Assembly (NCBI GenBank): GCA_000827265.1
Contig: KN834765.1
Coordinates: 575,590 to 639,589, forward strand
Length of the DNA stretch: 64,000 nt
Direction: 5' to 3'
Source of the DNA: Collybiopsis luxurians FD-317 M1
Lineage: Eukaryota > Basidiomycota > Agaricomycetes > Agaricales > Omphalotaceae
Shown: piece by piece, positions 25,607-37,969 of the stretch
How positions within the stretch are numbered: the first letter of the stretch is position 1
Layout: each line of letters starts with the position of its first letter
Translations under genes and position numbers: made by a program
Notes under the pieces: generated by a model
Told to the model about the DNA's origin: nothing
The model's input: the letters and a program-made list of their open reading frames with translations, nothing else
The model's database searches: none

Positions 25607-26518
25607 ACAGGGTAGAGATGAGGAGGTTGCGCAAATACACCTACACCTCGGTTTAAATATAGATGTTCCACAGCCCATCTGCCAGTGGTCATCATCGTGA
25701 GCTTCGACGGAGTCAAAAATAGAAAGCGAATGCTGCCTTGGAGATCCATTTGGACCAGCGAGGGTTAGCGGACGGTTCTAGCAATGAGTCCGACTCCTGT
25801 ACATCAGGTGTTAGTAGAGCAAGAGGCGACCAAGTTTCAATAGTGAGCTCGGGCTGAGTTGATGCTTTGAAGTTTTCAGATGTGAGCACTCCGTTGTATC
25901 AATTCAACAACATGCATCAACGCTCGACGTCGAAGAACGACTTCCGCAGTAATCCTCTGCTTGTACGATTACGCAAAGAGCGCTGTTCACCGGCTGATGC
26001 ACAATTGTGCCTTACAATTCGGCATTGTATTTTCGCATTTTGCCATTGAGGCGGAATAAGAAATCCAGGGCCTGCTCTTCGTTTTGGATAGGAAGACCGC
26101 ACTCGTAAAACATTCCCACTCTTCATAGATTCTACCTTCGAAACTAAATAAAAAATCGTTAGCAGTGAGCATCAACCTGAAGACATATATTTACTGCACT
26201 CGCGAAAAAAAATTTTGATCTCTAGGACTGGTATCGAAAAGTTTCCCTTAGCTAGTACGTTTCGGAAAGGGTAATTAGCGGTGAAATTTTGTTGATACGG
26301 TTTTGCTCTAGGAAACTAAACGGCAGACATGAACAATGAGCTCGAGCGCGGACAGTCAGCGTGAATGTCTGGCGGGAGGTACTCACAATGGGAGAGGCAG
26401 CTTAGTTATTCACTGCGAAACCAGTGCTTCCTTCCATTTTTCTACAGTAACGGGAAATTGGTAACTATACATATTCTTAAAGAACTGAACTACTACCACG
26501 CTACGATCAAGCAGAAAT

Positions 26519-28012
26519 TCAGATGTTTGACGCAGCCAGTGCATGAGAGTTCTCAACCTGCTCAGGCTTTTCTCCTCCATGACGTTTGGGTCCGCTGATA
26601 GGACTGTTCAGTGCCAAGTCTATTTCGACAATCATGAATGTAGGAGATATTCCCTAGCACATGTTGAAATAGAAAAAGATTACTCAGAGGCAACGCAAAG
26701 CGGAAAGAGATAGACTCACCATTATCAGAGCTATCATCGGCGCCACTAAAGTGGAATCCGCTCCCCGGGCTGTGCAGATTGCCACAAACATAGTAACAAT
26801 TGCGATGGGGTACAGCAGACATGAGCCTATACTGAAGCCGTCAGGAGTAGTCAGAGATATTGCAGTAAAGGCTGGAGAAATTACGCCTCACACGAGTCTG
26901 ATGAGCGGCTTGTTGTTGACATGTTCGGAGGAAGGCAGATACCTGTTCGTAATTTGGCTGAGTTGCCGAACCCTATAGACTAGCTCACAGAAGGTGAACA
27001 TATTGATAAGTATAAGATAGAGTTGGTAATACCTATAAGGGCGGTTAGGCTCAGATTAGTAACTAACGTACTACCAGCGAATATTAGGACTCCTATCACT
27101 CCATTCTTCAGCATCTTGTCACCAGCCAGAATATTTGTGGTTGAGAGTACGGATCCTTTTCCGTATGTTATGATTCCATATAGGCTAGCACCTGCGGGGA
27201 CACATTTAAAGGGAAAATTTCTTCCATACCTCTCCAACGTACCGAAACTCGACAACATCAAGATAATGGGTGCAATGGCAATGGACAATTGACGGTCCCA
27301 GAGAGTGTAGGCACGGTACAGCTCCGGAAATTTGAACCTGAAGGCAATGGTCGCTGGAAGGGCGAATGTACTCACAAGAACGGCGTCAGCCATGACGCTG
27401 GAAATCACAACCTTTCAGATCGACTGGTCTTTGAGATAGGAAGTGTGTAAACAGCACCTGGCGACAGTAAACACTCCAGCAGCGGCGAGACTGGGTGGAA
27501 AAGGTAATAGATGAGATTGACAACCGAGTTATCCGGAATGGCGACCGACTAGAATTTCCAAAAGGCAAAGTAATGGGCATCCGGCTCCGCAAGAAATGGC
27601 CTCCCAGACATCCAATCCTCCAATAATTCTGGAGATTCCAGCTGTTCATATAGAGATACTGTGGAAAGGATAACGTGCAAGGTAATGAGAAGAAACAGGG
27701 CTGGGATGCAGATCCTAAAAACAATTGGACGACGATGTTTGTTCCCAGATCGAATTCGACTACCACAAATTTGCAGTTGGATATAAGCGCAAAACAAAAT
27801 CAAGTAGAGACCTGGATTCCCAATTTCCTCCACCAGTTGAGAAGAGTTGCTAAATCTACTGACCATAAAGAAAGAATGTCGTCTAAAGAAGATGCAGATT
27901 AGTCAAGAATGGGTTAGCTCGGAAGAGAAAGCACGCAACGCACTATCGTACAGGGCATGACTGTACCCGTTATGTACTCAATGTACTTACTGTCTGGCAA
28001 TTCCGTTGACAT
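26519..28012 (-). CDS. Seven-helix membrane protein, array copy D
   Basis: Ten exons, joins open: MSTELPDSKYIEYITGTVMP, TTFFLYG|LYLILFCAYIQ, IPALFLLITLHVILSTVSLY, FAFWKFY|LAAAGVFTVAS|VMADAVL, LYRAYTLWDRQLSIAIAP, GSTLVTNLSLTALIV, YRVRQLSQITNRYLP, IGSCLLYPIAIVTMFVAI and GISPTFMIVEIDLALN with a 30-residue polar tail ending ASNI. The third-exon donor is a weak GTCGGT where copy C has GTGAGT, so splicing may be poor. It is the innermost, most complete copy. Helices and loops alternate as in B. No signal peptide: the first helix acts as anchor. Expression and role unknown. Confidence 0.62.
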
Positions 28013-29800
28013 GGAGGCTAGAAAAGAGGAGGGTGTGCAGATGGACCTATAGCTCGGTTTAAATATAGGTTCTCAACGTTCGACAGCCCATCTGGATCTG
28101 CGTCATGAGCTTTCTATGTATTGAAATAGAAAGAAAGAGGTAGAAATCCATTTGGACCATCGAGCATTATAGTAACTAGCGGTTCGATCGATGAGTTCAT
28201 GAGTTCAACTCCTGTATATCCGGCGCAGAGCAGGAGCACCAACTTTCGATAATGAGCGCTTGAGCTAGGGGTCGAAGTCTGGATGTGAGGATCTCATCTT
28301 GTGAATCTGCATCAACGCTCAATGTCGAGCGCAAAGAATGCCCTTGATTCGAAGGACCGTGCCAGTTCTGGAGCAAAAATCCCATACTCCTCTGCTTGTG
28401 CGATCATACAAAGAGCGGAACTGTCCACCGGTTGGTGAGTAAGTGTGTCTTTGATTCAGCGTTGTATTTTCGTATTTCTGTCATCGAGACGAGATGAGAA
28501 ATCATGAACCTGCTCTTCTTTCGGTGTGTGGAAAGACGGCACTTGGAAAAGTTTTTCACTATTCACCCTCAAGGTAATAAGAAACTTGAGTCTTGGCGAC
28601 CAGTACATTTCGGAAAGAGGCCGGAGGTCGAAACATCGGTAAAACGGTTCTGCTGAGGAAAACCGGACGGCAGGGACTTCAACAATGAGAGAAAGGGACG
28701 TCATTCCTGCCGCCGCAAGCGACCATTACGGAGCCAAGAACGGGCAACTATGGATGGTTACAAAGTGTATTAGCAGAAAAAAGATCAAAGTACCTAGTTC
28801 GTTGCATTGTAACAATTTACGTAGAAGTTTGGTTGAGTGGACATGAACAATGAGCGTGCCGGAAAAATCTGCGGGCACTTGTACACGTATATTTATGGTC
28901 TGAGAGACGGATTGGCCCAAGAATGTTTACTGGTCGAGCAACGTATTAATACTAAAATAGGCTTCTGACGCTTTGCGGACTCTGCACGTTTGTAAATTGT
29001 ACACAGAAATAAGCTCAAGGGTTGTATCCAGGCGGCGTCCGTCAATAATTTGAGATTGATGGAATGTATGCTACAGACAGCTGGACACAAGCAATGTTTT
29101 CAGCCAGCAATGCATTCACGGAATTTACAACCAAAAGTTATACATGTTATAACCGGGGCGCCACATTGCGGAACTGGAATGCAATGTTATACGCTGAACC
29201 GATACACGAAATGTGAAAGGTGCTGTATATGTATGTTGCCTGTCCAAATATGAGGAACGGGAAAGCACATGCTTCCGCCAAAAACCATTTCGAATGGGGA
29301 CAGACGTGATTGTCTGCGTTCAGCGCAGAAATTTGATGGACTCCTGAGTAGGAAAGGAAGACAGCATGTTGAGTACCGTAAGTTATTAGACCCAGGCAAC
29401 AACGCAAGGTGCCTAACATCTGGAGGTCATACACATCGGTAGAGTGAAATTTTTACCCGGCCGGTATAGAAGAGTTATAAAGTACGAAAAAGACTTTCTA
29501 TGGGGAAGGATTGGCACAGGAAAGCAATGTTAAAAGTTGAATTGAGGAGGGGAATGAGGACGAGTGCTGTGCTGCGGTACAGCCATGACCGCTTAGCAAA
29601 ATATTCCGGGTAATATCGAGGTGCATACATAAAAGTGAATCTTGAGATGTCACGATAAATTTCTACTGCAAATCTGCAGTCGTTGCAATCCCGATAACGT
29701 CCAACTGGTGGTTCAAGGGGGTGAGAAGATTTCGACTTTGGACATCTTGCGGCAACCTTTCCATCAACCGTCCACCCATCTAACCTTTTCCAGTACCACC
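28013..29800. other. Array edge and upstream region of the transcription factor
   Basis: To about 28900 this is the upstream part of array unit 4. A TATA-like TTTAAATATA lies at 28058-28067. From 28900 to 29800 no exon chain is convincing; small frames on both strands lack motifs. The last 400 bases probably serve as promoter and leader of the Zn2Cys6 gene. A frame open back to 29642 lies upstream of the chosen ATG. Confidence 0.4.
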
Positions 29801-32800
29801 ATGGACAATCAGTACGATCCCCGTCCACACTGGAATTCCGCATACAATCAACCTCAGCTTCAGCTCGAACATGAATTCGACTTTCCTCAGTCAGAATCCA
29901 GCCAAGCTCAGTATAGACAATACCCTGGTCTTTCCCAAACTGTCCCCAACAATTATCCTTTCAATCCCAATCTCCAGCCAGCGTCACAGTATTCGGTAGA
30001 CCAATCCTATGAATACAACTCGACGCGCCAGAATCCTCCGTTCTCAACCAACCTATATCAGAACTCCTCCCTTCAGCAGGCTCAGCAGCAGCAGCAGCAG
30101 CAACAGCCCCTCCCAACCTACGACACTACTTTTACTGAAGTTCCTGACGCTATGCAGAGAGCCCGTCCTGCTTTGTCCTTGTCTCCACCCCCAATACACA
30201 GCTCCACACCCTTGCGACTTCAGACAAATGCAGCTTCGGTACGGAGTAATGACCCGGCTTCTTCTGCCAGGCCGGGCTCAAAATGGAAAAGAGCCCGGTT
30301 AGCTGAGCAGGTAGACGAGGGAAGGGATGACGAGGATCCTGACATGGCGGAAGCAAAAGAAAAACCTGTCAAGCCGTGCGTACAATGTTCATTGGGTCCT
30401 TATCGTGGACTCAGATCCTTTCTAGTGGAGCTTGTGCTCGATGCAAAAATCTCAAGGTCCGTTGCGAATTCAAAACAGACACCGATCCATGTAAAAGATG
30501 CTTGAACGGTGGTCATGAATGTGTGATCCCGGGACGGAAAAAGCGCCGCACGCCTCCGTTAGTGTCTCCCCTTTTGCGCATTCCCGTAGACTGACCTTCA
30601 TTTTAGTAAACGTGAACACTTGCTAAATGAGATTCAGAAGCAAGCGGAAGAGATTCAGAAACTGATGGCCAAGTTAGCCAAGCTCGAGGAAGCTAACAAA
30701 CAAAAGGCCCTACTGTCCACCGACCCTTCGGAGATAGGTTCACCACCGATACTGTCGCCGTCGTCGACCAACAACTCTATCTATTTGGGATCAGAACTCA
30801 CCTCTGCCTCACAGGTTAGCCCTGGAGCAAATAAAGATGTCGAAGATTGGATAGCCAAAGCTCGAGAGAGCTTGGCAGAATTTGGGGGCTTCATTGGAAT
30901 CGGGGGTGGTAACATGCCGAAAAGCTACTTTGTCGAACAAGATCCCGAGGGCTCTTCTGATAGCGGGAACGAAAGCGAATCGGGCGATCAAGCAACCTCG
31001 CAGAATGAAGGGGAATACGAGTTTGCCATCGTCGACGATGAAGGTGAAGAATGGAGTCCTCAGGAATCTGAACGCCGACGAGCTCCTAGTAAGAGGCTGT
31101 CTGGATCGAGTGCCGGGAGCGTTTCTGTTTCTGGGTTGAAGAAAAAGGAAGCGACTGCAAAGTCGGTAACTATACCGAATGAGGCTGTTCCGTTCGGACT
31201 GATGGCAGAACTGAGTCTGAAGAAGCAGAGAAAGCGTGGTAGTAGCTCTGAAGTAGAGATGGATGAGCCGGAGACTGAAACAGGTGTCGCAAATGCCGAC
31301 TTTTTCAGGCCAAGTAAGCAGTACATATTTTGCCTCCGCACTTAGCTGATGGATTATAGGTCCGGGTCCCGATCCCGCCAGAACATTCGCAACAAACTTG
31401 CCGCAGCTGCCTCATATTTTGGCTAGGGGTATAATAACGCCAGATGATGCCGAAAAACTCTTTAGAATGTAGGTTCTGTTGCAGTCCAATGGTTCAAATG
31501 CTCATATACCCGATTATAGCTTTTTCGATCTTGTAAACCCATCTGTATCTATCGTTGACCCGGTGCTTTACACAGCGCAGAGGACCGTCTACCGCAGTCC
31601 ATTTTTGTTCACAACTAGTGAGTTCATTTTGTGAACAAGCATTCCCAAAAGCACCCGCTCATTGTCACGTAGTCTGCGCCATCTCATCTCGCTTCTACGA
31701 TGACAAGCCTACTCTATATCTTCAGCTCATGAATTACGCGCAACTAGCAGCTGGCACCGCCTTGATTGGGGGACCCAAGAACATCGAGATGTGTATCGCT
31801 TATATCTTGTTGAGTCTGTACCCACCGCCTTTGAAGCGATGGGAAGAGTCTAGAGGCTGGCTATATCTGGGAGTCGCAATTCGGTAAAGTTTAGCGAATA
31901 TTTCTCCGTGGCCGCCCATTAATTCCCTGTTCAGAATTGCGACAGAACTCAATCTTCATCTTCCCAACACTGCAAAACCTCTTAATGAAATGCACGCCCG
32001 CGAACAGCTCAACCGGACGAGGGTCTGGTTGAACTGCTTTAACCTCGACCGCAGTACGGGATCGCAGAACGGGAAACCCCCGATTATTAGTAACGATGAT
32101 TTCATTGCGAATCATTCGGAAGATTGGTGGAACTCGTCGCCTTACAACATGAAGAACTTTGACATCCAACTCTGTTGTTACAATTCAGAGCTGAAGGTTA
32201 TGGCGAAGTTTCGGTCAAGAATTTATAGCGATCCATCTCACCCTACAGGACTGTTTAAAGTTTGTATGATTTACTGTTGTTCTGTATCAGCCTTACTTAC
32301 GGTATGGTATTTGACAGGATGCTGATTTTGTCAAGATCGCTGCGGAAACTGATGAAGAATTCCTGGCGCTTCAGAACAAATGGTATCCAATCTTAGATGA
32401 AAATGTTGACAAGAACGACGCTCCAGGAAATTTCCGTCTAGGGCTGTTGAAGCTGGCGTTTGGTTATGCTCGCCTTATTGTTCTGTCCTATGGTTTTCAG
32501 CACGCCTTTGGGAAGAATTCTTCGGATGACAATCCGTTCCTAGAGCGATGCCTCAAGGCCGCGGATGATATTGTCCAGGCAATGGTCGAGGATATCGGTC
32601 GTCCCAACCAACGTAACCAATACCAATCCTCAATTGATAATCAGCTTCTAACTTTCTCACAGGAATTTTTATTCGGCATGGACCTGAAGCTCAAAGTGTA
32701 TTCGTCGCTTTTGCGGCAGCATTCCTCGTCAAACTGCTCCAGCCCAAATTCGCGACTTACATCAATGCCTATCAACGTGACCTCATTCGCACTCGCGTCC

Positions 32801-33437
32801 AGAGCGTCATCGACTTTTTCAGTAGCCCCGACATTGCCATCGATGCTCGTCATGGTCCCAAACTATACGCCCGTTTTCTGAAAGGCTTGCTGGCCTCTCC
32901 TATGGTCGCCGAGCCCTATTCCCCCAGTCACGGCAAGCCTCCTCGGAGGAGATCGAATCGCATCAAGTCAGGATCAAATCACAGCAACGACGCCTCAGAA
33001 TTTGCCAGCAACGGGCTAAACTCCGCCTTCGAGCAGCCATCTCCAGCGACGACAACCCTTTCTCTCTCTCCACCACCTTCCCAGGGCGCAATGTCGTTTG
33101 ATCAGTTTGCACCATCGGGAGGAGCCATTGATCCTTTCGCTCCCGACAATACCGCCGTTAATGGATCTTCTTTCGACCCAGCTCTGATGGATTACCTCCA
33201 CAGCTCTATTCCCGATGATGAACTCATGCGACTGCAGTCCATCACAGACCCGTCTATGTGGCAGGATGTAACCGTTCCTGGTTAGTTTTGTATCTTATGA
33301 AAATTGTGTTACCTGGACCTTACCATTCTCTTCTTCTAGGTTACAGCTGGCTTGCCCAATTCCAGAACGAGGTTCAAAGAGCAACAGTCCCCGCTATGGA
33401 TACGATGTACTCGCAACAAATGCAGTACGCAAGCTGA
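29801..33437 (+). CDS. Zn2Cys6 fungal transcription factor
   Basis: A nuclear regulator of roughly 900 residues in about ten exons. The start at 29801 gives MDNQYDPRP, then a Gln/Pro/Ser-rich region with a Q-run (about 30081-30107), and a basic segment. After an intron (CC|GTGCGT...TTTCTAG) comes the binuclear zinc cluster ACARCKNLKVRCEF... with spacing C-x2-C-x6-C-x8-C-x2-C-x6-C, exact for Gal4-type domains. KREHLLNEIQKQAEEIQKLM and following residues form a dimerising coiled coil. The central fungal-specific regulatory domain is seen at MNYAQLAAGTALIGGPKN, IEMCIAYILLSLYPPP, WLYLGVAIRIATELNLH. The C-terminus is Ser/Pro-rich and acidic. Target genes unknown. It is convergent with the b5-ACAD gene, 345 bases apart. 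This architecture is common in basidiomycetes, so linkage to the lipid block is suggestive only. Confidence 0.87.
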
Positions 33438-33781
33438 TAATGTTCATCTGTTTAAAGCTTTACGTGTTTATATTTTGCTTCCTTGACTGACGTATAAATG
33501 ACTGCTAATGTTGTACACCTATTTTACCGTTTTCTTTTCTTGCGAAGCGATTAAACAAAATTATTGTACAGTTATACTCTAAATGTGTACCAGTATCTAG
33601 TCTTGTTGAAGTTTCCAATACTTATGCTTAGCCCGTAATTCAGCATTGGACACTGAAATTTAGATTAGAATATATGCCGGCCACCATTGATACATTATTT
33701 GCAATGATACCCAATACACGGTGTGAATGCAATTAAACAGAGCCTTTACAATTATGTCTATGTAATCGTCCAAAAAAACTC
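33438..33781. other. Convergent 3' region
   Basis: AT-rich 345 bases between two stops, with several TATTTTACCG/TTAATAA-like stretches that may carry polyadenylation sites for both genes. Nothing else seen. Confidence 0.35.
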
Positions 33782-36242
33782 TCATAATTTAGCATCGTGA
33801 GGCATAGACCGCATTGCTTGACGAACACCCAGATCACTCAGCACGTCTTCAGCACCTCCAAGCAAGGCGTCGAAAGGAATTGTACGGTGGTACTTGGAAA
33901 AGAAGCGACGTTAGGACGGACATGGCGCTTTGGCATAGAAACGACGTACATGTTCAATAAGTCTTCCCATACCAGTTTTAGTGATACCTCTACCACCGAA
34001 AATCTGGACAGCATCTCTGGCAGTCTCCTGAGCACATGAAGTAGAGTAACTTTTCAAAAAGGCGATCTGGCCCGCAAGCTTAGAAGCTTGTTGCTTGTAA
34101 GACTGGGGGGGATAGTGAGTACGAATCAAGCACATAAAAGTAGAGCAAGCGCACCATGTTACACATTTGATAAGTGATACTTTCAAGCCAGTTTTGAACA
34201 CCTGATACACCAGAACGATTAGAGACACTTCTAAATCGACCTCAAGACTTAACGTACTTTCTGTGCGTTGGATCATCGCTGCGAGCTTGGCGCGGACCGT
34301 CGCCAACGAATTGAGCGGCTTTCCAAAGGCTTTTCGCTGTGAAGTCCATCTGGAGAACGTTTGTAAACTACTTCGAGTGTGCAGATAGTATAGCCTTACT
34401 TGAGACATTCCTCGACTGACAAGCATGGTCAGGGTTGCGGTTCAAGGCACAGAGGAAATGTAAACTCACCGATTCCCCTCTGAGCCCGAGCCGACGCACA
34501 ACACATAACCCAACGTTCGTGATTGAAGTTACTAGGTCGAGGGTCAGCAACATTCAGGAACGGGTAGGATAAAGTACCTAAGAATCACGAAAATTCCTCC
34601 GCCTTCCTCGCCCAAGGTGTTCCCGACGGGTGCACGGGCGTTATCGAATGTGATGAAAGCTGTTCCAGCAGTGGTAGAATAACTGGTCTTTATCTGACGT
34701 GTCTCGACTCCTGGTCCTCGTTCTACGAGAATGACGGTAAAGCCATCCTGCCGAAATGTTAATTTTTTACAAGCAGTACTTTAATCTTGCAAAAACGCAC
34801 CTCGGTCTTGCACCCGACAGTAAAGTAGTCTGCGAAACTGCGAAAATCTTTATTCAATGTCATCGGTGAAACCAAACGATTGAGATACTGACACTCCGTT
34901 GGTGATCCACTTCTTGGACCCTGTATTCATCGCGTGTTAAGAAAACATCCGCTCACGGAGACAAAATGAAACTCACCATTAATGATCCACTCCTTCCCGT
35001 CTTCGCTCTTGACAGCTGTGGTTTGCATGCCCATCACGTCACTACCGGCGTGTGCTTCAGAAATAGCCAAACAGATAAACTTCTTTGCGGCGAGAATATC
35101 CGGAACAATACGAGCTTTAAGCTCTTCGCTGCCAAAGTTGAGAACGGGAGGAAGACCAATGATCTTGCCCCCAAGCAAGCCTATGAAACGAGTGAGAACA
35201 CGGTTAACAAGACAGTCCGAGATAATGCATACCGTCGCCATATCCTCGAGCACCACAACGAACCATCTCCTGCATGACAACAAGCTAAGGATGGGTGAGC
35301 AACGAGCATAAGTATATTTGGAGATAGGGCACATACTTCATGGAAATAATCGAATTCCTCTGGCTTGACGATACCGCCCATCAATTTACGACCTCGCAAA
35401 TGTTTACCCGGTCCCAGTCGCATGGCATGGATTTCCAGTTCACTTGGGGGAGGTTGAGCCGAATAGCAAGTTTATGAAAGACACGAACATACGCCATTTT
35501 GTCGAATACAGACTGGCTTGGTCTCTTGCCGTCTTCTTCTCTGGCCTGTACATTGGATAAGATAGTGAGACATACGCATACAAGGTGGGAAAGAACGCGT
35601 ACCTGAGCATCGGGAATAAGATATTCATCTGTGAATTTGCGGACTGCTTTCTGCAGTTCTCTATGGGTCTGAAACACCAATTCTAGACTGGGCCAATTAG
35701 AGAACAAACTGGAAAAACTCGGACCTCGGAATAATAGGGACTGTAGTAGCCTTCTGTGAGCCAGGTAGGCTCCGCGTAAGGAACTTTGCTGATGTCTCCT
35801 ATAGCTGGTGGATGCAAAGCGGATTCTTCGCCTTCAATAGTACCAATTATGAGGCGTTTGTACTGAGGCTTCGCTAAGACCTCGAAGCGATGGAGAGAAA
35901 AAAACTGATCCGTAGCATCTTGGCCCGCTGAAGGCGGAATGAGCGAGATGGCAAACTCGAAAGAACAAGTGGACGCACCAACATCCTCGCTGGTAAGGGC
36001 AGCCAATCCACCGGGATGCATGCCTGCAAAGCGCGAAAGGTCGTAAACTTGAGCGTCGATAATTATCCACTGAGGTATTGGATTAGTTGCCGGACTCGAA
36101 TGACTAGGACCTATTATCATACCAGATCATCCTGCTTGTTATGCTGTCGGGGAGAATAAGATGGATTGAAAACGGGAGGAAACTAGGGGGGTACCTTGGC
36201 AACTTCCTCTCTAGAGAACACCTTGAGCTGCTTTGAGGCCAT
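33782..36242 (-). CDS. Cytochrome b5/acyl-CoA dehydrogenase fusion with PTS1
   Basis: A flavoenzyme that should introduce the 2,3 double bond into acyl-CoA, with a fused electron carrier. Start MASKQLKVFSREEVAK; then the b5-like haem domain with WIIIDAQVYDLSRFAGMHPGG and FFSLHR supplying the two haem histidines. The dehydrogenase part follows: THRELQKAVRKFTDEYLIPDA, GLPPVLNFGSEELKARIVP, AISEAHAGSDVMGMQTTAV, WITNG, TSYSTTAGTAFITFDNARAP, and the C-terminal helical domain with KAFGKPLNSLATVRAKLA and VQIFGGRGITKTGMGRLIEH. The last residues MPHDAKL end in AKL, a PTS1 signal. Over ten short introns. Fusions of this type are known in fungi. It heads a minus-strand block with two AMACR-like genes (135 and 128 bases apart). 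Peroxisomal acyl-CoA oxidation normally uses oxidases, so a b5-coupled dehydrogenase there is notable. Confidence 0.87.
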
Positions 36243-36376
36243 GGTAAATAATGGTATGAATCCAAGTTTTACTTGGGGCAGCGCTTATAATCCGGGCGAG
36301 GCTCAATTTGGCATGTGATTTTGGCCGAAGCCGGCACCGGTTATCATTTACCATGTGAAAACGCGTCTACTACTAC

Positions 36377-37841
36377 CTACGCCTCTTCTCCAATAGCTCC
36401 CTCCCCCAGCAACCTTGCATATTCATCATTCGACATGCCAAAATCTTCCGTAAGTACTTCTCTCGTATGCTTTCCCGGGGGCAGAAGTGGTTGTAATTTA
36501 TCCCTCAAAACAGAGCCGGATTCTGCTGCCTCTTCTGGACTGAGCACCGGCAAGCAACATGCGTCGCTCCCTAAGATGGTCCATTTAAACGATGAGGACT
36601 CACAAATGTTTTGCAAACTCACCAAAAAACGTTTGGGCCCATTCATCTCTCGACCTCATCGCAAATCCATTCGTAAGAAATTCTTTGAGCTTTGGCCAAA
36701 CCTTGCGATCGTTCTGAGAAGTAGCGACCACAATCTCCCGCCATTTTTCTGAACGAGTAAAATCGTCAGGAAGTGACTCGCAAAACTTTTCAAGGAAAAT
36801 CTTGTAGAATTGCGGCTCGATGCAGGCTAATGTCATAAATCCGCCGTCCTTGCATGCGTAGATATTGTAGTAGGGTGCACCGCCGTCCAGAAGATTCGTT
36901 CCTCGTTCTCTGGCAAACCTCCCAGTAGATGGATGAAGACGGTGAATCAGAGGCGAAGTTGACACATATCGAGTTCCAGATACCTGTCCGTGTATAAGCG
37001 ACGTTAAATTTCCAACATGACAAATCGAGAGACCATATCTATATCCAGTACTTGACCTCGATTGGTTTCCTGGCGGGCTAGCAATGCTAGCAGTATCTGC
37101 GTTGCGCCGTACAGTCCACCTCCCGCAAAGTCGGCGAGCAAGTTGAGAGGAAACTCGGGTTTATCTGGACCTGGAAGCATCTACGACTTGCTTCAGAACC
37201 ACGCGAGGGCAACAAGTTTATTGCTAATCACAGAGAGTATACCACTCAGAGCAAGATAATTCAGATCGTGTCCTTTAACCATATTTGAGAGCTTGTTTCG
37301 GAGTTCTGATAGGACGTCGTCTTACCAGCCATATCTTTGAAAGGACCTGGGGTTATTGAGAAGATTTCTTATGCCTCACCGCCAGGGTTAAAACTCACCA
37401 GTTCTCGGAAAACTAATCAGCATGCATGTTAGTCAGCCCAGAAGACACTATTGCAGAACGCACCCAACTATTCTAGCGTAAATAAGTTTCTGATTTAGTC
37501 CTGAGCTTCCGAGAAAGACCTCCGGTCCCAAACCTAGACGTTCCATAACACCAGGTCTGAATGGGTCAATCAAAACGTCTGAAGACGCGACCAATCTCTT
37601 TAGAAGCTCTCTTCCACTAGGGATCTTGGAATTGACTGCAATAGACCGTTTCCCTTGGCAGAGGACATCCAAAGTACTAGCTGAAGGTCGATCAACGCGA
37701 ATCACTGACGCGCCGTGGTCAGCAAGAATAAGTCCAGCAAATGGCGCCGGGGCTAAACCAGCAAACTGGAAAACACTCAGCGCGTAGTCGCGAAACTACA
37801 GAAGGTCATACTTCTACAACTCTCTTGCCTCTAAGCGCCAT
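36377..37841 (-). CDS. AMACR-like class III CoA enzyme, copy 1 (no PTS1)
   Basis: Alpha-methylacyl-CoA racemase-type protein that would interconvert (2R)- and (2S)-methylacyl-CoA so that branched chains can be oxidised. Start [29 protein letters not shown]; then [30 protein letters not shown] and [10 protein letters not shown]. The catalytic pair is in MAGHDLNYLALSG (His) and [12 protein letters not shown] (Asp), as in [25 protein letters not shown] and SDACCLPVLSPEEA complete the fold. About 400 residues, seven or so exons. The C-terminus GEGAIGEEA lacks a peroxisome signal, unlike the neighbour copy. No mitochondrial presequence is obvious. Some relatives are CoA-transferases (CaiB/BaiF), but the HD and AD residues favour racemase. 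Confidence 0.85.
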
Positions 37842-37969
37842 TGTTGATGGTAGTAGGAAGTAACGTTGAGAGTCTCCACTCAGTCAAAGCCTGACTTTCT
37901 CTACACGGTCCCATGACTGAAGTACATATATTTCAATTGATAGTATCTCATATCGTATACGCTTGTCTT

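Larger units (their letters stand above)
18885..28900 (-). repeat. Four-unit tandem array, one membrane-protein gene per unit
   Basis: Four diverged direct repeats of about 2.15-2.45 kb run head to tail. Approximate units: 18885-21035, 21036-24056 (3.0 kb, of which 0.6 kb is an inserted element), 24057-26440 and 26441-28900. Each left end has an AAGGTAAAT...GGTAACTATAC-like stretch with AAAGAACT, each centre one minus-strand gene, and each right part a matching upstream block (GACCATCGAG..., CCAAGTTTCAA, CTCTGCTTGT, GAGCGCG). Similarity therefore spans gene and both flanks, as expected for unequal crossover or segmental tandem duplication. Divergence between units is high, including indels, so the array is not recent. 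Unit edges are estimates from matching landmarks. Confidence 0.75.

Noticed and set aside
36377..37841. AMACR copy 1 as a broken gene because it lacks PTS1
   Set aside because: Catalytic residues, exon joins and C-terminal motif are intact; lack of PTS1 more likely reflects different targeting.
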